A DNA stretch of 64,000 nucleotides. It comes from Henriciella marina DSM 19595. GTDB lineage: Bacteria > Pseudomonadota > Alphaproteobacteria > Caulobacterales > Hyphomonadaceae. The notes beneath the pieces are model-generated. The model saw only the letters and a list, made by a program, of their open reading frames with translations. It was not told the DNA's origin and did no database searches. This document shows, piece by piece, positions 45,088-53,048 of this stretch. The translations under genes were made by a program, and so were the position numbers. The DNA lies in assembly GCF_000376805.1 (NCBI RefSeq), contig NZ_AQXT01000002.1, positions 806,001 through 870,000 on the forward strand, given 5' to 3'. Every line of letters begins with the position of its first letter. The stretch's first letter is position 1.

Positions 45088-45891
45088 TTGACGACCTCCA
45101 ACACTTCCCAATTCGACCGCTTGAAATCGATCATGGCGCAGCTGCGCAATCCCGATGGTGGTTGCCCATGGGATCTTGAGCAGAGTTTCGAGACGATTGC
45201 CCCCTACACGATCGAGGAAGCCTATGAGGTCGCCGATGCGATCGAGCGGCGCGACTACAGCGATCTCAAGGAAGAACTCGGCGATCTGTTGCTGCAGGTG
45301 GTTTTCCACAGCCAGATTGCGTCGGAGACCGGGCTCTTCAGCGTCGAGGATGTGGCCCGGAGTATAAATGACAAGATGGTGCGCCGGCATCCGCACGTCT
45401 TCGGAGACGCAGACGAACGCGACGCCGACACACAGACCGAAGCCTGGGAGGCAATCAAGGCGCGCGAACGCGCCGAGAAAGGCAAGTCCGATGAGGACAC
45501 ATCTGCACTAGCCGGTGTGGCGAACGCCCTCCCTGCGCTCATGCGCGCCGAAAAGATCCAGAAGCGCGCCGCGCGAACGGGCTTCGACTGGACTGACGCC
45601 AAGGATATTCTTCTGAAGCTAGAAGAGGAATCCGGCGAGGTTCGCGAGGCGATAGATAGCGGCGATATCGATGACATTGAGGACGAGATCGGCGACCTGC
45701 TCTTCGTCTCAGCTAATCTTGCGCGACGCTTCAAGCTGGATCCCGAAATTGCGCTCAGGAAAGCAAATGCGAAGTTCGAACGCCGCTTTCGTGCCATGGA
45801 AGCCCTAGCGGCGGGGCGCGGGCAGGTTTTCAGCGATCTGTCGCTGGATCAGCAAGGCGCGCTCTGGGATGAGGTAAAGACCCAGGAATAA
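45088..45891 (+). CDS. mazG: Nucleoside triphosphate pyrophosphohydrolase
   Basis: The 267-residue protein has two MazG repeats. The first shows CPWDLEQSFETIAPYTIEEAYEVADAI and EELGDLLLQVVFHS (EExxE...ExxD metal motif); the second shows LEEESGEVREAIDSGDIDDIEDEIGDLLFV. It hydrolyses NTPs to NMP and pyrophosphate. Translation starts at TTG (45088), with GGAG 10 bp upstream; there is no ATG near the N-terminal MazG motif. Confidence 0.95.
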   Translation: MTTSNTSQFDRLKSIMAQLRNPDGGCPWDLEQSFETIAPYTIEEAYEVADAIERRDYSDLKEELGDLLLQVVFHSQIASETGLFSVEDVARSINDKMVRRHPHVFGDADERDADTQTEAWEAIKARERAEKGKSDEDTSALAGVANALPALMRAEKIQKRAARTGFDWTDAKDILLKLEEESGEVREAIDSGDIDDIEDEIGDLLFVSANLARRFKLDPEIALRKANAKFERRFRAMEALAAGRGQVFSDLSLDQQGALWDEVKTQE

Positions 45892-45920
45892 ACGGCCTTC
45901 CGAGCGGCAAGCAAGCGATG

Positions 45921-48900
45921 CTAGTTCGGTTCAACCCCTGGTGCTGAAGGAATAAACTCTGCATCCGGCATGGGCGGCGCTGGCGGTGTCTTTCCCGGGT
46001 CAACCGGAATGCTGTCGGGAATGGACGTGTCGGCCGGGTTCTCGAATATCCGCCTCAGGACGCCAGGCGTCACCGCCGATAGCGGATTGACCGCGACCTG
46101 CGCCCGGTTGAGCGTTCCGCGAACCGAATAGGTCAGCGAGAAGATGCCCTCGCCCTCGCGGCCAACGAAAAGATCGCCGATCACCGGCACGCCGCCGAGC
46201 ATGGAATTCATTCCGAAACTTGGAACCAGCACACCGCTGAGACGGATTTCATCGCTCTCCTGCTCGTACCAGCCATTCAAGGTAAGACCCAGCGCAGGGC
46301 CATTGGCACGTGCGCCTTCGATCACGAAACGGCCCGATTGCATGGCGACGGGCACGTCGATATCGCTGAAAAGCACCCCTTCCCCGCTAAGCGTGTCGGC
46401 GAGCCCTCTGAGGGATGCCAAGGACAACACCTGCGTCAGGAATGGCGCGTCACGCATGCGCACATCGTTCAGTCTGAGCGACAGTCGCGCTGGATCAGTC
46501 CCCCGCGCAAGGTCGCCAGTGAGCCGAAGCGAGCCGCCCGTCAGAAAGTCCTGGCGCAGCAAGGCCCGCATGAAGAAGCCTGCATCATCGCTGTCGAGAC
46601 TGATCTTTGCCGGGTCGTCTGCCGTCGGGCCCGTATACAGCGCGCTCATCTGGCCACCGGTCTCAATCGTGCCGTCGGCGCGCACTTCGCGCACGCCATT
46701 TTCGGAGCTCACAAAGGTCAGGCTCGCATCTTCCAGGTCGAGGCCACTTCGCAGGCGCAGCGTATCCAGCTCGGCGCTGAGCGTGATGGGCAGGCTGACA
46801 CCGGACGCGTTGCTGCCCATGGCGCCGAAATCGCCAAAGAATGCGCTGGCATCGAGAAAGGCCCCGTTTAGCTCGCTGACAAGTTTGCCGTTGGGCTCGC
46901 GCCGGATATTGCCGCTGACGTCCATAAACCCGTCAAGAAACGCCTCACGAACGCTCAGGGTCTGGAGTCGCCCTATCTTCGAGAGCACAACATCCCCGTC
47001 AAAGCGGGCTTCTTCGCTTACATAGCGAAAAGTGGAGGCATTTGTGTCAGATTTCGCGTCATAGGAGAGTGTCGCTCGCGCCGCTTCACCGACCGGTTTG
47101 ATGTATCCGATTTCGGATATGTCGACGCGCGATTGCTGGAGCTCAAACCCAACTTCGATTGCCGCCAGGTCGTCTGCTGCCACCTGCGCCTGAAGCTCTA
47201 CGGGGATGTCTTCAGAAACATAGGCGCGGCCAACAATGCCGAACCGGTTGAGGAAATCGGGAGAGATGAAGGCACTTGCTGAGAGGTCGGCCGTATCGAC
47301 GTCATCGCCAAATTCATCGCGCCAGGTGAACTGGACCGGCGCCGGGCCGAGGTCCCCAAAGCCGGTCATGACGAGGCGCATATTCTCCAATGCGACATCG
47401 ACATCGGCGCCTGTGAGATCGAGCCCCGGTAGAACATCGGACAAGGCGGCATCTGTCACCTTGGCGGAAACCTTGATGTCCATATCCTCCATCGGAACAT
47501 CGTCGAGGGCTGGGCGAAGCATCTCAAAGGTCGCCGTTGCGTTGCCAGAGAACCGTTCCGGATCCAGCGCGCCGTCATTCCCCTCCATGAGCCGTGAGTT
47601 CGCGATATTGCGCATCACATTGACCAGCGGCCCCTCGCCTCTTGCGAAGATGCGGGACATCTCGCCCTTCGGGTTGAGCTTTGGAAACTGGACGCTGCCC
47701 TCTGTCAGGGTCCAGCCGTCATAATCGCCTTCACTCAGCTGGACCTGGAAACCGTTACCCGTCAGCCGGCCGCTGCCGACGCCATCTGTTACAGGCGGCA
47801 GGTCATCAAGGAATTTGACCGCGCCATCTTCAATGAAGAAGCGAACCATCAGATCCTCGTCACGCAGAAACCCCTCGGCAAAACTGTCGGGTTTCAGGTC
47901 CAGCCGGTAGTTCGCCGCTGTAACGCGCGCGCTGAGGACGCGGTTCTCTGTGAAATTCCGCGCGCCGGCACCAAGCGTTTCCGGCCAGAATGCCAGCACC
48001 TGTTCCTTGGTAATGGTGCCTTCGGCCTCTCCTTCAGAGAGAATGCGGAAGGGTAGCTCCCCTTCTGCGACATCACCTATCGGAGCAAGGTCTGCCGTCC
48101 CTTTGAAATCGATGCCACGTGTCGAGACTTCATAATTGTCCAGTACAAGCGCGGTCGTCTCTTCATCCAGGGAGCCGGTCACGCGGACGGCATCGAGCTC
48201 CCAGACTTCCGGGAAGTATGGCGTGACGTCGATTTCAAACGCGTCGGACGTCAGATCGAACGCGATCGTATCTTCGCGTTTCACAATGCCCGTGATGCTG
48301 CCAGCGATATCCCCGCTGGCGCGTTCGGTGACGACCGCAAGGTCATTCAGCTGAAGCAGGTCTGCGACGGGGTCGTACGCCGCATCGAAGATCAGCGTCT
48401 CTATGTCGATCTCTCGGCCTGCAAGTGTCACGCGGCCATCTTCGGCATCGGCGGCAAGGTTGAGCGCTGTAACGCCTTCGCCGTCCTGATATTCGAGGCC
48501 TATGATGATATCGGCCGGAAAGCCGCTGATGATCTTGTCTCCAACACCGAAACGTGCGGCGAGGTCCCCCACACTCCAGTTTGTGATGCCAATGCTGAAA
48601 TTCAGCGCGTCATAAGTGGGCGGCACGGTCAGCTCGGAAGAGACGTCGCCGGGAAGACCTATCCCCTCCCCGCTTCCTGCAAGCTCTACTTCTATACCGC
48701 GCTCGGACTCCTCAAACCGGCCATTGGCCTCCTCCATCTGGGCAAGAAGGTCGCCGGAGGCATCGAAGAAGCGAAGCTCCATATTGCGAAACGCGGCCGT
48801 CTCGAGCGGGTTTACCGTCCTGTTGGCCTGAAGACCTCTCAAGACGCTTCCAAGGGATGAGTTTGTCAGTTTCAACCAGCCTTCGGGCGTGGTTGGCAGG

Positions 48901-49343
48901 TCGCGGGCTTCGAACTCCGGCAGAGGCTCGCCTGCAAATGTCCACTCGGTCGGCGAAATGTTGCGCACATCTGCCCAGCCATTACGCAGCTCTGTGCCGA
49001 TAACTTCGGCCCGGCCAAAGAGCAGCGATCCGGCATCAAGCGTGATCACGGCCTGTTCGGCCTCTCCGGCAAGCTGCCCGTCATTGTCTGCGAGCTTCAG
49101 GCCATTTGCCGCGACGATCATGCGGCGGTCCGTCGGCGACCATTGCAGCGTCAGCCGTCCGATGTCGACGTCGCGGCCGTTTCGCGCAGATATCAGGGCA
49201 TTTTCAACTTCGCCCTTGAAAACATTGAGCTCTACCGGCCCGCGCGAGAGAAGGAACGCAAGTCCAATAGCCCCCGCAATCGCCAGAAGAAGTATCCCGC
49301 CGACAATCTCGAATGTAATGACGGCTGCGGTCTGTCGCACCAA
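45921..49343 (-). CDS. Large AsmA/YhdP-like DUF3971 protein
   Basis: The 1140-residue protein has one N-terminal membrane segment (about residues 8-32) and a long beta-rich periplasmic part made of repeated strand patterns (GSLDEETTALVLDNYEVSTRG, GNATATFEMLRPALDD), then a C-terminal AsmA-like part (RLNDVRMRDAPFLTQVLSLASLRGL, LSGVLVPSFGMNSMLGGVPVIGDL). The tail is proline-rich. Such proteins bridge the periplasm and are linked to phospholipid transport. It starts at TTG 49343 with GGAGG 10 bp upstream; GTG follows as codon 2. Confidence 0.85.
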   Translation of the reverse strand: MVRQTAAVITFEIVGGILLLAIAGAIGLAFLLSRGPVELNVFKGEVENALISARNGRDVDIGRLTLQWSPTDRRMIVAANGLKLADNDGQLAGEAEQAVITLDAGSLLFGRAEVIGTELRNGWADVRNISPTEWTFAGEPLPEFEARDLPTTPEGWLKLTNSSLGSVLRGLQANRTVNPLETAAFRNMELRFFDASGDLLAQMEEANGRFEESERGIEVELAGSGEGIGLPGDVSSELTVPPTYDALNFSIGITNWSVGDLAARFGVGDKIISGFPADIIIGLEYQDGEGVTALNLAADAEDGRVTLAGREIDIETLIFDAAYDPVADLLQLNDLAVVTERASGDIAGSITGIVKREDTIAFDLTSDAFEIDVTPYFPEVWELDAVRVTGSLDEETTALVLDNYEVSTRGIDFKGTADLAPIGDVAEGELPFRILSEGEAEGTITKEQVLAFWPETLGAGARNFTENRVLSARVTAANYRLDLKPDSFAEGFLRDEDLMVRFFIEDGAVKFLDDLPPVTDGVGSGRLTGNGFQVQLSEGDYDGWTLTEGSVQFPKLNPKGEMSRIFARGEGPLVNVMRNIANSRLMEGNDGALDPERFSGNATATFEMLRPALDDVPMEDMDIKVSAKVTDAALSDVLPGLDLTGADVDVALENMRLVMTGFGDLGPAPVQFTWRDEFGDDVDTADLSASAFISPDFLNRFGIVGRAYVSEDIPVELQAQVAADDLAAIEVGFELQQSRVDISEIGYIKPVGEAARATLSYDAKSDTNASTFRYVSEEARFDGDVVLSKIGRLQTLSVREAFLDGFMDVSGNIRREPNGKLVSELNGAFLDASAFFGDFGAMGSNASGVSLPITLSAELDTLRLRSGLDLEDASLTFVSSENGVREVRADGTIETGGQMSALYTGPTADDPAKISLDSDDAGFFMRALLRQDFLTGGSLRLTGDLARGTDPARLSLRLNDVRMRDAPFLTQVLSLASLRGLADTLSGEGVLFSDIDVPVAMQSGRFVIEGARANGPALGLTLNGWYEQESDEIRLSGVLVPSFGMNSMLGGVPVIGDLFVGREGEGIFSLTYSVRGTLNRAQVAVNPLSAVTPGVLRRIFENPADTSIPDSIPVDPGKTPPAPPMPDAEFIPSAPGVEPN

Positions 49344-49420
49344 GGCCGGTTTGCCTCCTTCAGTTCTGGCTGTAGACCCCTACTAGCTTCTCAATAAAGC
49401 AGAAATAGGACGAAACCACG

Positions 49421-49879
49421 ATGTCAGCAGCTCTTTGCGCAGGCGACACCGCCCCAAGACTCCAACTCATCACCACTGATGGCCCGGTTGAGGTCCCTCC
49501 CGAGAACGGCCGCGGTCTCATTCTCTTCTTTTACCCGCGGGACAATACGCCTGGCTGCACGACCGAGGCGAAGGCCTTCACCGAACTCAGGGAGGCGTTT
49601 GCGCAGAAAGGGTTCGACATCGTCGGCATCTCCCGCGAAGACCTCGCCTCTCATGAGAAGTTCATTGAAAAACAGGCGCTTGGAATACCGCTCGCGGCCG
49701 ACGATGACGGGTCGGCCTGCGAAGCCTTCGGCGTCTGGAAGGAAAAGAACATGTATGGTCGCAAATTCATGGGCATTGAACGGTCTACATTTGCCATCGG
49801 CCCCGATGGCACGATTATTGAATGTTGGCAGAAGGTGCGGGTCAAAGGACATGCAGAGGAAGTTCTGTCTATACTTTGA
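49421..49879 (+). CDS. bcp: Peroxiredoxin (BCP / PrxQ family)
   Basis: The 152-residue thiol peroxidase has the peroxidatic Cys in FYPRDNTPGCTTEAKAF and the ISREDLASHEKF and RKFMGIERSTFAIGPDG segments. In typical PrxQ a resolving Cys follows five residues after the first; here that position is Lys-Ala (TTEAKAF), so it may act as a 1-Cys type or use another partner. Divergent from the AsmA-like gene. Confidence 0.92.
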   Translation: MSAALCAGDTAPRLQLITTDGPVEVPPENGRGLILFFYPRDNTPGCTTEAKAFTELREAFAQKGFDIVGISREDLASHEKFIEKQALGIPLAADDDGSACEAFGVWKEKNMYGRKFMGIERSTFAIGPDGTIIECWQKVRVKGHAEEVLSIL

Positions 49880-50073
49880 TCTATTCTGCACCTGTTGTGC
49901 CCGGGGCGGGGGAAGATTTGGTACAAAATTTTATCAATTCTGAAAAAAATGCGTCCAAACGAGCCATTTACCCTTTTCGCATAGGCTCAAACTGCGTTAC
50001 ACAAGCTCGTGAGGGTGTCGCCGAGGAAGAATCCACGGCAAGTGTAAGAGTTTTTAGAGAGGTTGGCGCGTCG

Positions 50074-51291
50074 ATGACGAAGAAGACGATGAAGGTCAGT
50101 GAACTTTTCAGTCGCCTTTTCCCGGAGCGTCAGATTTACCACCGCAGTGGCGGTACCGTCCGTTACTTTACTATATCGCCTCCGCAACAAGCCGTACTGT
50201 CCATCGCCATCGCCGCCGTCGTCGGCTGGACACTCTACGCCACCGCAAGTCTCGTCTTTATCCCCGGCAGCACGCTGTCGGCCCAGGGCCAGCAACAGAT
50301 CGACAAATACGAACGCTGGGTACAGGAGCTGCGCGCCCGTGATGCGCTGTCGCGCTCCCAACTCGTAGAGCGCACCGAAGCTTTCCAGGAAGCGACCGTC
50401 AATTTCGAACAGCGCCACCGCACGCTTGAAGTCATGCTGGAGTCGCTCCGCAACGGGGGGGAGCTTGAAGCCTCCGCCCTTCGCGGCAATGGCACCGCCC
50501 TTCTCGTAAATGCTTCCATCGACGAAGCCGACCGCAGACAGTCGCGCGCATCCGAGCAGGTTGAAGAAGCGAATGCGACGAATGTCGGTGTTCGCGGCCA
50601 GATTGCTGATATCCAGCGCGAACAGCAGGCCTTTCTCGATGAAGTCGAGGACATTGCCATCGAACGCGCAGAAGCTGCCCGCGGCGTTCTGCGTCTGACA
50701 GCCGTTGGCACGAACCGGATTGCTGAGAACCGCGAAATGGGCGGCCCTCTTGTCCCATTTGCAAGCCTCGCCTCAGGCAATTTCAACACGCCGGAAGAAG
50801 CAATGTTCGCCGAGCGCGTCGCACAGGTCGCCGCGCGGATGGAAGAAGCCCGTTACTATGAGACGGTCATTTCTAACCTTCCACTGGCTGATCCGGTGGG
50901 TGTGCCTTCGCGTCTGACCTCTGATTACGGCCTTCGCGTCGATCCTTTCAATCAGCGCCCTGGCTGGCACAATGGTGTCGACGTCGGCGCTTACTGGAAC
51001 GCGCCAATCACGGCGACGGGCCCCGGCACGATCAGCTTTGCCGGCACAAAGTCCGGTTATGGCCGTCTGGTCGAGGTCGATCACGGCCATGGCTTCAAGT
51101 CGCGTTACGCACATTTAAGACGTATCAACGTCGACAAAGGTGATACGGTCGCCATCGGTGATGTTATCGGCGCAATGGGGTCCACGGGCCGCAGCACCGG
51201 GCCTCACCTCCATTACGAAGTATGGTTCAACAATAAGCCATATGATCCAGTTGAGTTTCTGAGGGCAGGTAAACATGTTCACCAAGAGTAA
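50074..51291 (+). CDS. M23 family metallopeptidase with transmembrane coiled coil (LmdC-like)
   Basis: The 405-residue protein has a short cytoplasmic N-terminus (LFPERQIYHRSGGTVRYF), a transmembrane segment (about 42-65), a coiled coil (about 75-245) and a C-terminal LytM/M23 domain with HNGVDVGAYWNAPI and GPHLHYEVWF giving the zinc His-Asp-His residues. It is probably a peptidoglycan endopeptidase. The bactofilin gene overlaps its 3' end by 17 bp, the arrangement of bactofilin-guided peptidases. Start ATG 50074; the frame opens 252 bp upstream without support. Confidence 0.93.
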   Translation: MTKKTMKVSELFSRLFPERQIYHRSGGTVRYFTISPPQQAVLSIAIAAVVGWTLYATASLVFIPGSTLSAQGQQQIDKYERWVQELRARDALSRSQLVERTEAFQEATVNFEQRHRTLEVMLESLRNGGELEASALRGNGTALLVNASIDEADRRQSRASEQVEEANATNVGVRGQIADIQREQQAFLDEVEDIAIERAEAARGVLRLTAVGTNRIAENREMGGPLVPFASLASGNFNTPEEAMFAERVAQVAARMEEARYYETVISNLPLADPVGVPSRLTSDYGLRVDPFNQRPGWHNGVDVGAYWNAPITATGPGTISFAGTKSGYGRLVEVDHGHGFKSRYAHLRRINVDKGDTVAIGDVIGAMGSTGRSTGPHLHYEVWFNNKPYDPVEFLRAGKHVHQE

Positions 51292-51814
51292 AGAGACCTC
51301 GAGCGCGTCCAGCTACACGCCGCCCGCAGATACGAGCCGCGCGGCCGCAAGCCGCACGAGCGGTGCCCGTTCCTCGGCAGCCTCCATCATCTGCAACGAC
51401 ATGGAAATCAAAGGGTCGATCAATTCTGAAGGCGCCCTGCATATTGACGGGGTCGTTGAAGGTGACGTGACTGCGGGCGACATCACGATCGGCGCAACCG
51501 GCAAGGTGATCGGCGAAGTGAAAGCCGACGCCGTGAAGGTAAAGGGCGAAGTGCTCGGCTCCATCCGGGCTCGCCGCGTTGAGCTTGAAACCGGCGCCCG
51601 CGTCGAAGGCGATATTCTTCATGCCTCGCTCAGCATCCAGCCAAACGCGATCTTCGAAGGCCAGGTCAAACATTCAGATGACCCGCTCAAGACGTCTGGT
51701 CCAAAGCCTGCGAAGCCATCGAGCAGCGACATGTCCAGCAAGGCGACCAGCACGTCCGACCCAAAGACCTCTTCATCGAGCGCCAGCACGGCGCACAGCA
51801 CCGCGCTGTCCTGA
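51275..51814 (+). CDS. bacA: Bactofilin
   Basis: The 179-residue cytoskeletal protein has a disordered N-terminus (KETSSASSYTPPADTS), a central right-handed beta-helix (about 45-135: SIICNDMEIKGSINSEGALHIDGVVEGDV, GATGKVIGEVKADAVKVKGEVLGSIRARRVELE) and a Ser/Lys-rich tail. Bactofilins polymerise without nucleotide and position peptidoglycan enzymes. It is translationally coupled to the upstream M23 peptidase. Confidence 0.95.
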   Translation: MFTKSKETSSASSYTPPADTSRAAASRTSGARSSAASIICNDMEIKGSINSEGALHIDGVVEGDVTAGDITIGATGKVIGEVKADAVKVKGEVLGSIRARRVELETGARVEGDILHASLSIQPNAIFEGQVKHSDDPLKTSGPKPAKPSSSDMSSKATSTSDPKTSSSSASTAHSTALS

Positions 51815-51845
51815 TCGGTCAGAGACGACAAATCAGTTTCAGATA

Positions 51846-51874
51846 ACGGCCACTCTTCACGGGTGGCCGTTTTT
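51846..51874 (+). terminator. Rho-independent terminator after bactofilin
   Basis: An 8-bp stem (51846-51853 with 51863-51870) with a 9-base loop is followed by a run of T to 51874. It lies between bacA and the convergent prfB stop at 51875. Confidence 0.85.
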
Positions 51875-52988
51875 CTATGCGTCCTCTTCCTCCGACGCGC
51901 CGACCTGATGGGCGAGCGACGCGCTTAGGAAAGCATCGATATCGCCGTCCAGAACGCCCGACGTGTCTGACGTCTCGTGATTGGTGCGGACATCCTTCAC
52001 GAGCTGATAAGGCTGAAGGACATAGGAGCGGATCTGATGGCCCCAACCAATATCGGACTTGGAGTCGTGGCTGTCCTTCACTGCGTCCCGGCGCCTTTGA
52101 AGCTCGACCTCATAAAGCTTTGACCGCAGCATCTCCCAGGCTTTCGCCCGGTTCTGGTGCTGCGACCGACCCGCCTGGCAGGCAACCACGATACCGGTCG
52201 GCTCATGCGTCAGGCGAACCGCGGAGTCAGTCTTGTTGACGTGCTGCCCCCCCGCACCGGATGCGCGGTAGGTATCGGTGCGCACATCTGACGGATCAAT
52301 TTCCACTTCGATGGACTCGTCAATTACGGGAGACACCGTGACCGAGGCAAAGGAGGTGTGCCGCCGGGCCGACGAGTCGTAAGGTGATATCCGGACGAGC
52401 CGGTGGACACCGGACTCCGACTTCAGCCAGCCATAGGCGTTCTGGCCCGAAATCAGCAGCGTCGCCGACTTGATTCCGGCCTCTTCGCCGTCATGGGCAT
52501 CGACTTCCTCGACCTTGTAGCCACTGCTCTCTGACCAGCGGACATACATTCGCCGCAGCATGGCAGCCCAGTCCTGGCTTTCCGTGCCCCCTGCCCCGGC
52601 ATTGATCTGCATATAGCAATCATTGCCATCGGCCTCGCCTGACAGAAGCGCCTGAAGCTCGGCCTTCGCCGCGCGCTCTCTCAGGCGCTTCATGCTGGCG
52701 GCGATATCCTCGATCATTTCGGCGTCGCCATCAGCAAGTTCCAGGAGCTCCCGCCCATCGGCGGTCTCCTGCTGGAGGTCGAGCACGGTCTGAATACTCG
52801 TCTCAAGCTGCTGGCGCTCGGCCATCTGCTTGCGGGCATTGTCTGGATCATTCCAGAATTCAGGATGTTCGGAGAGCGCGTTCAGCTCTTCAAGACGTTT
52901 TTGGGCGACGTCCCAGTCAAAGACGCCTCCTCAGCAGCTCTGCAGACTGCTCGATTTCATTAATAAGGGTCGTAATCTCAGTGGACAT
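51875..52988 (-). CDS. prfB: Peptide chain release factor 2, with programmed +1 frameshift
   Basis: RF2 terminates translation at UGA and UAA. The gene is in two frames: 23 codons from ATG 52988 to CTT at 52920-52922, then an in-frame TGA (52917-52919), then a +1 shift to GAC (52916-52918) into the long frame ending at 51875. The product is about 370 residues. The catalytic GGQ is in [15 protein letters not shown]. The stop-codon-recognition tripeptide reads SPY ([15 protein letters not shown]) where E. coli has SPF. The shift site is annotated separately. It precedes mrcA in the common alphaproteobacterial order. Confidence 0.93.
52916..52931 (-). promoter_or_regulatory. RF2 autoregulatory +1 frameshift site
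   Basis: Read on the minus strand the site is AGGAGGCGTCTTTGAC. An internal Shine-Dalgarno AGGAGG (52926-52931) is followed by CGT, the slippery CTT, the TGA stop and C. E. coli has AGGGGGTATCTTTGAC with the same spacing. When RF2 is scarce, ribosomes stall on TGA and slip +1, making more RF2. Confidence 0.93.
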
Positions 52989-53048
52989 AAGTCTCGTGTC
53001 TCTACTTGATCGTGAGGCTGGACGGCATGCACATATTGGGTCGCAGGG

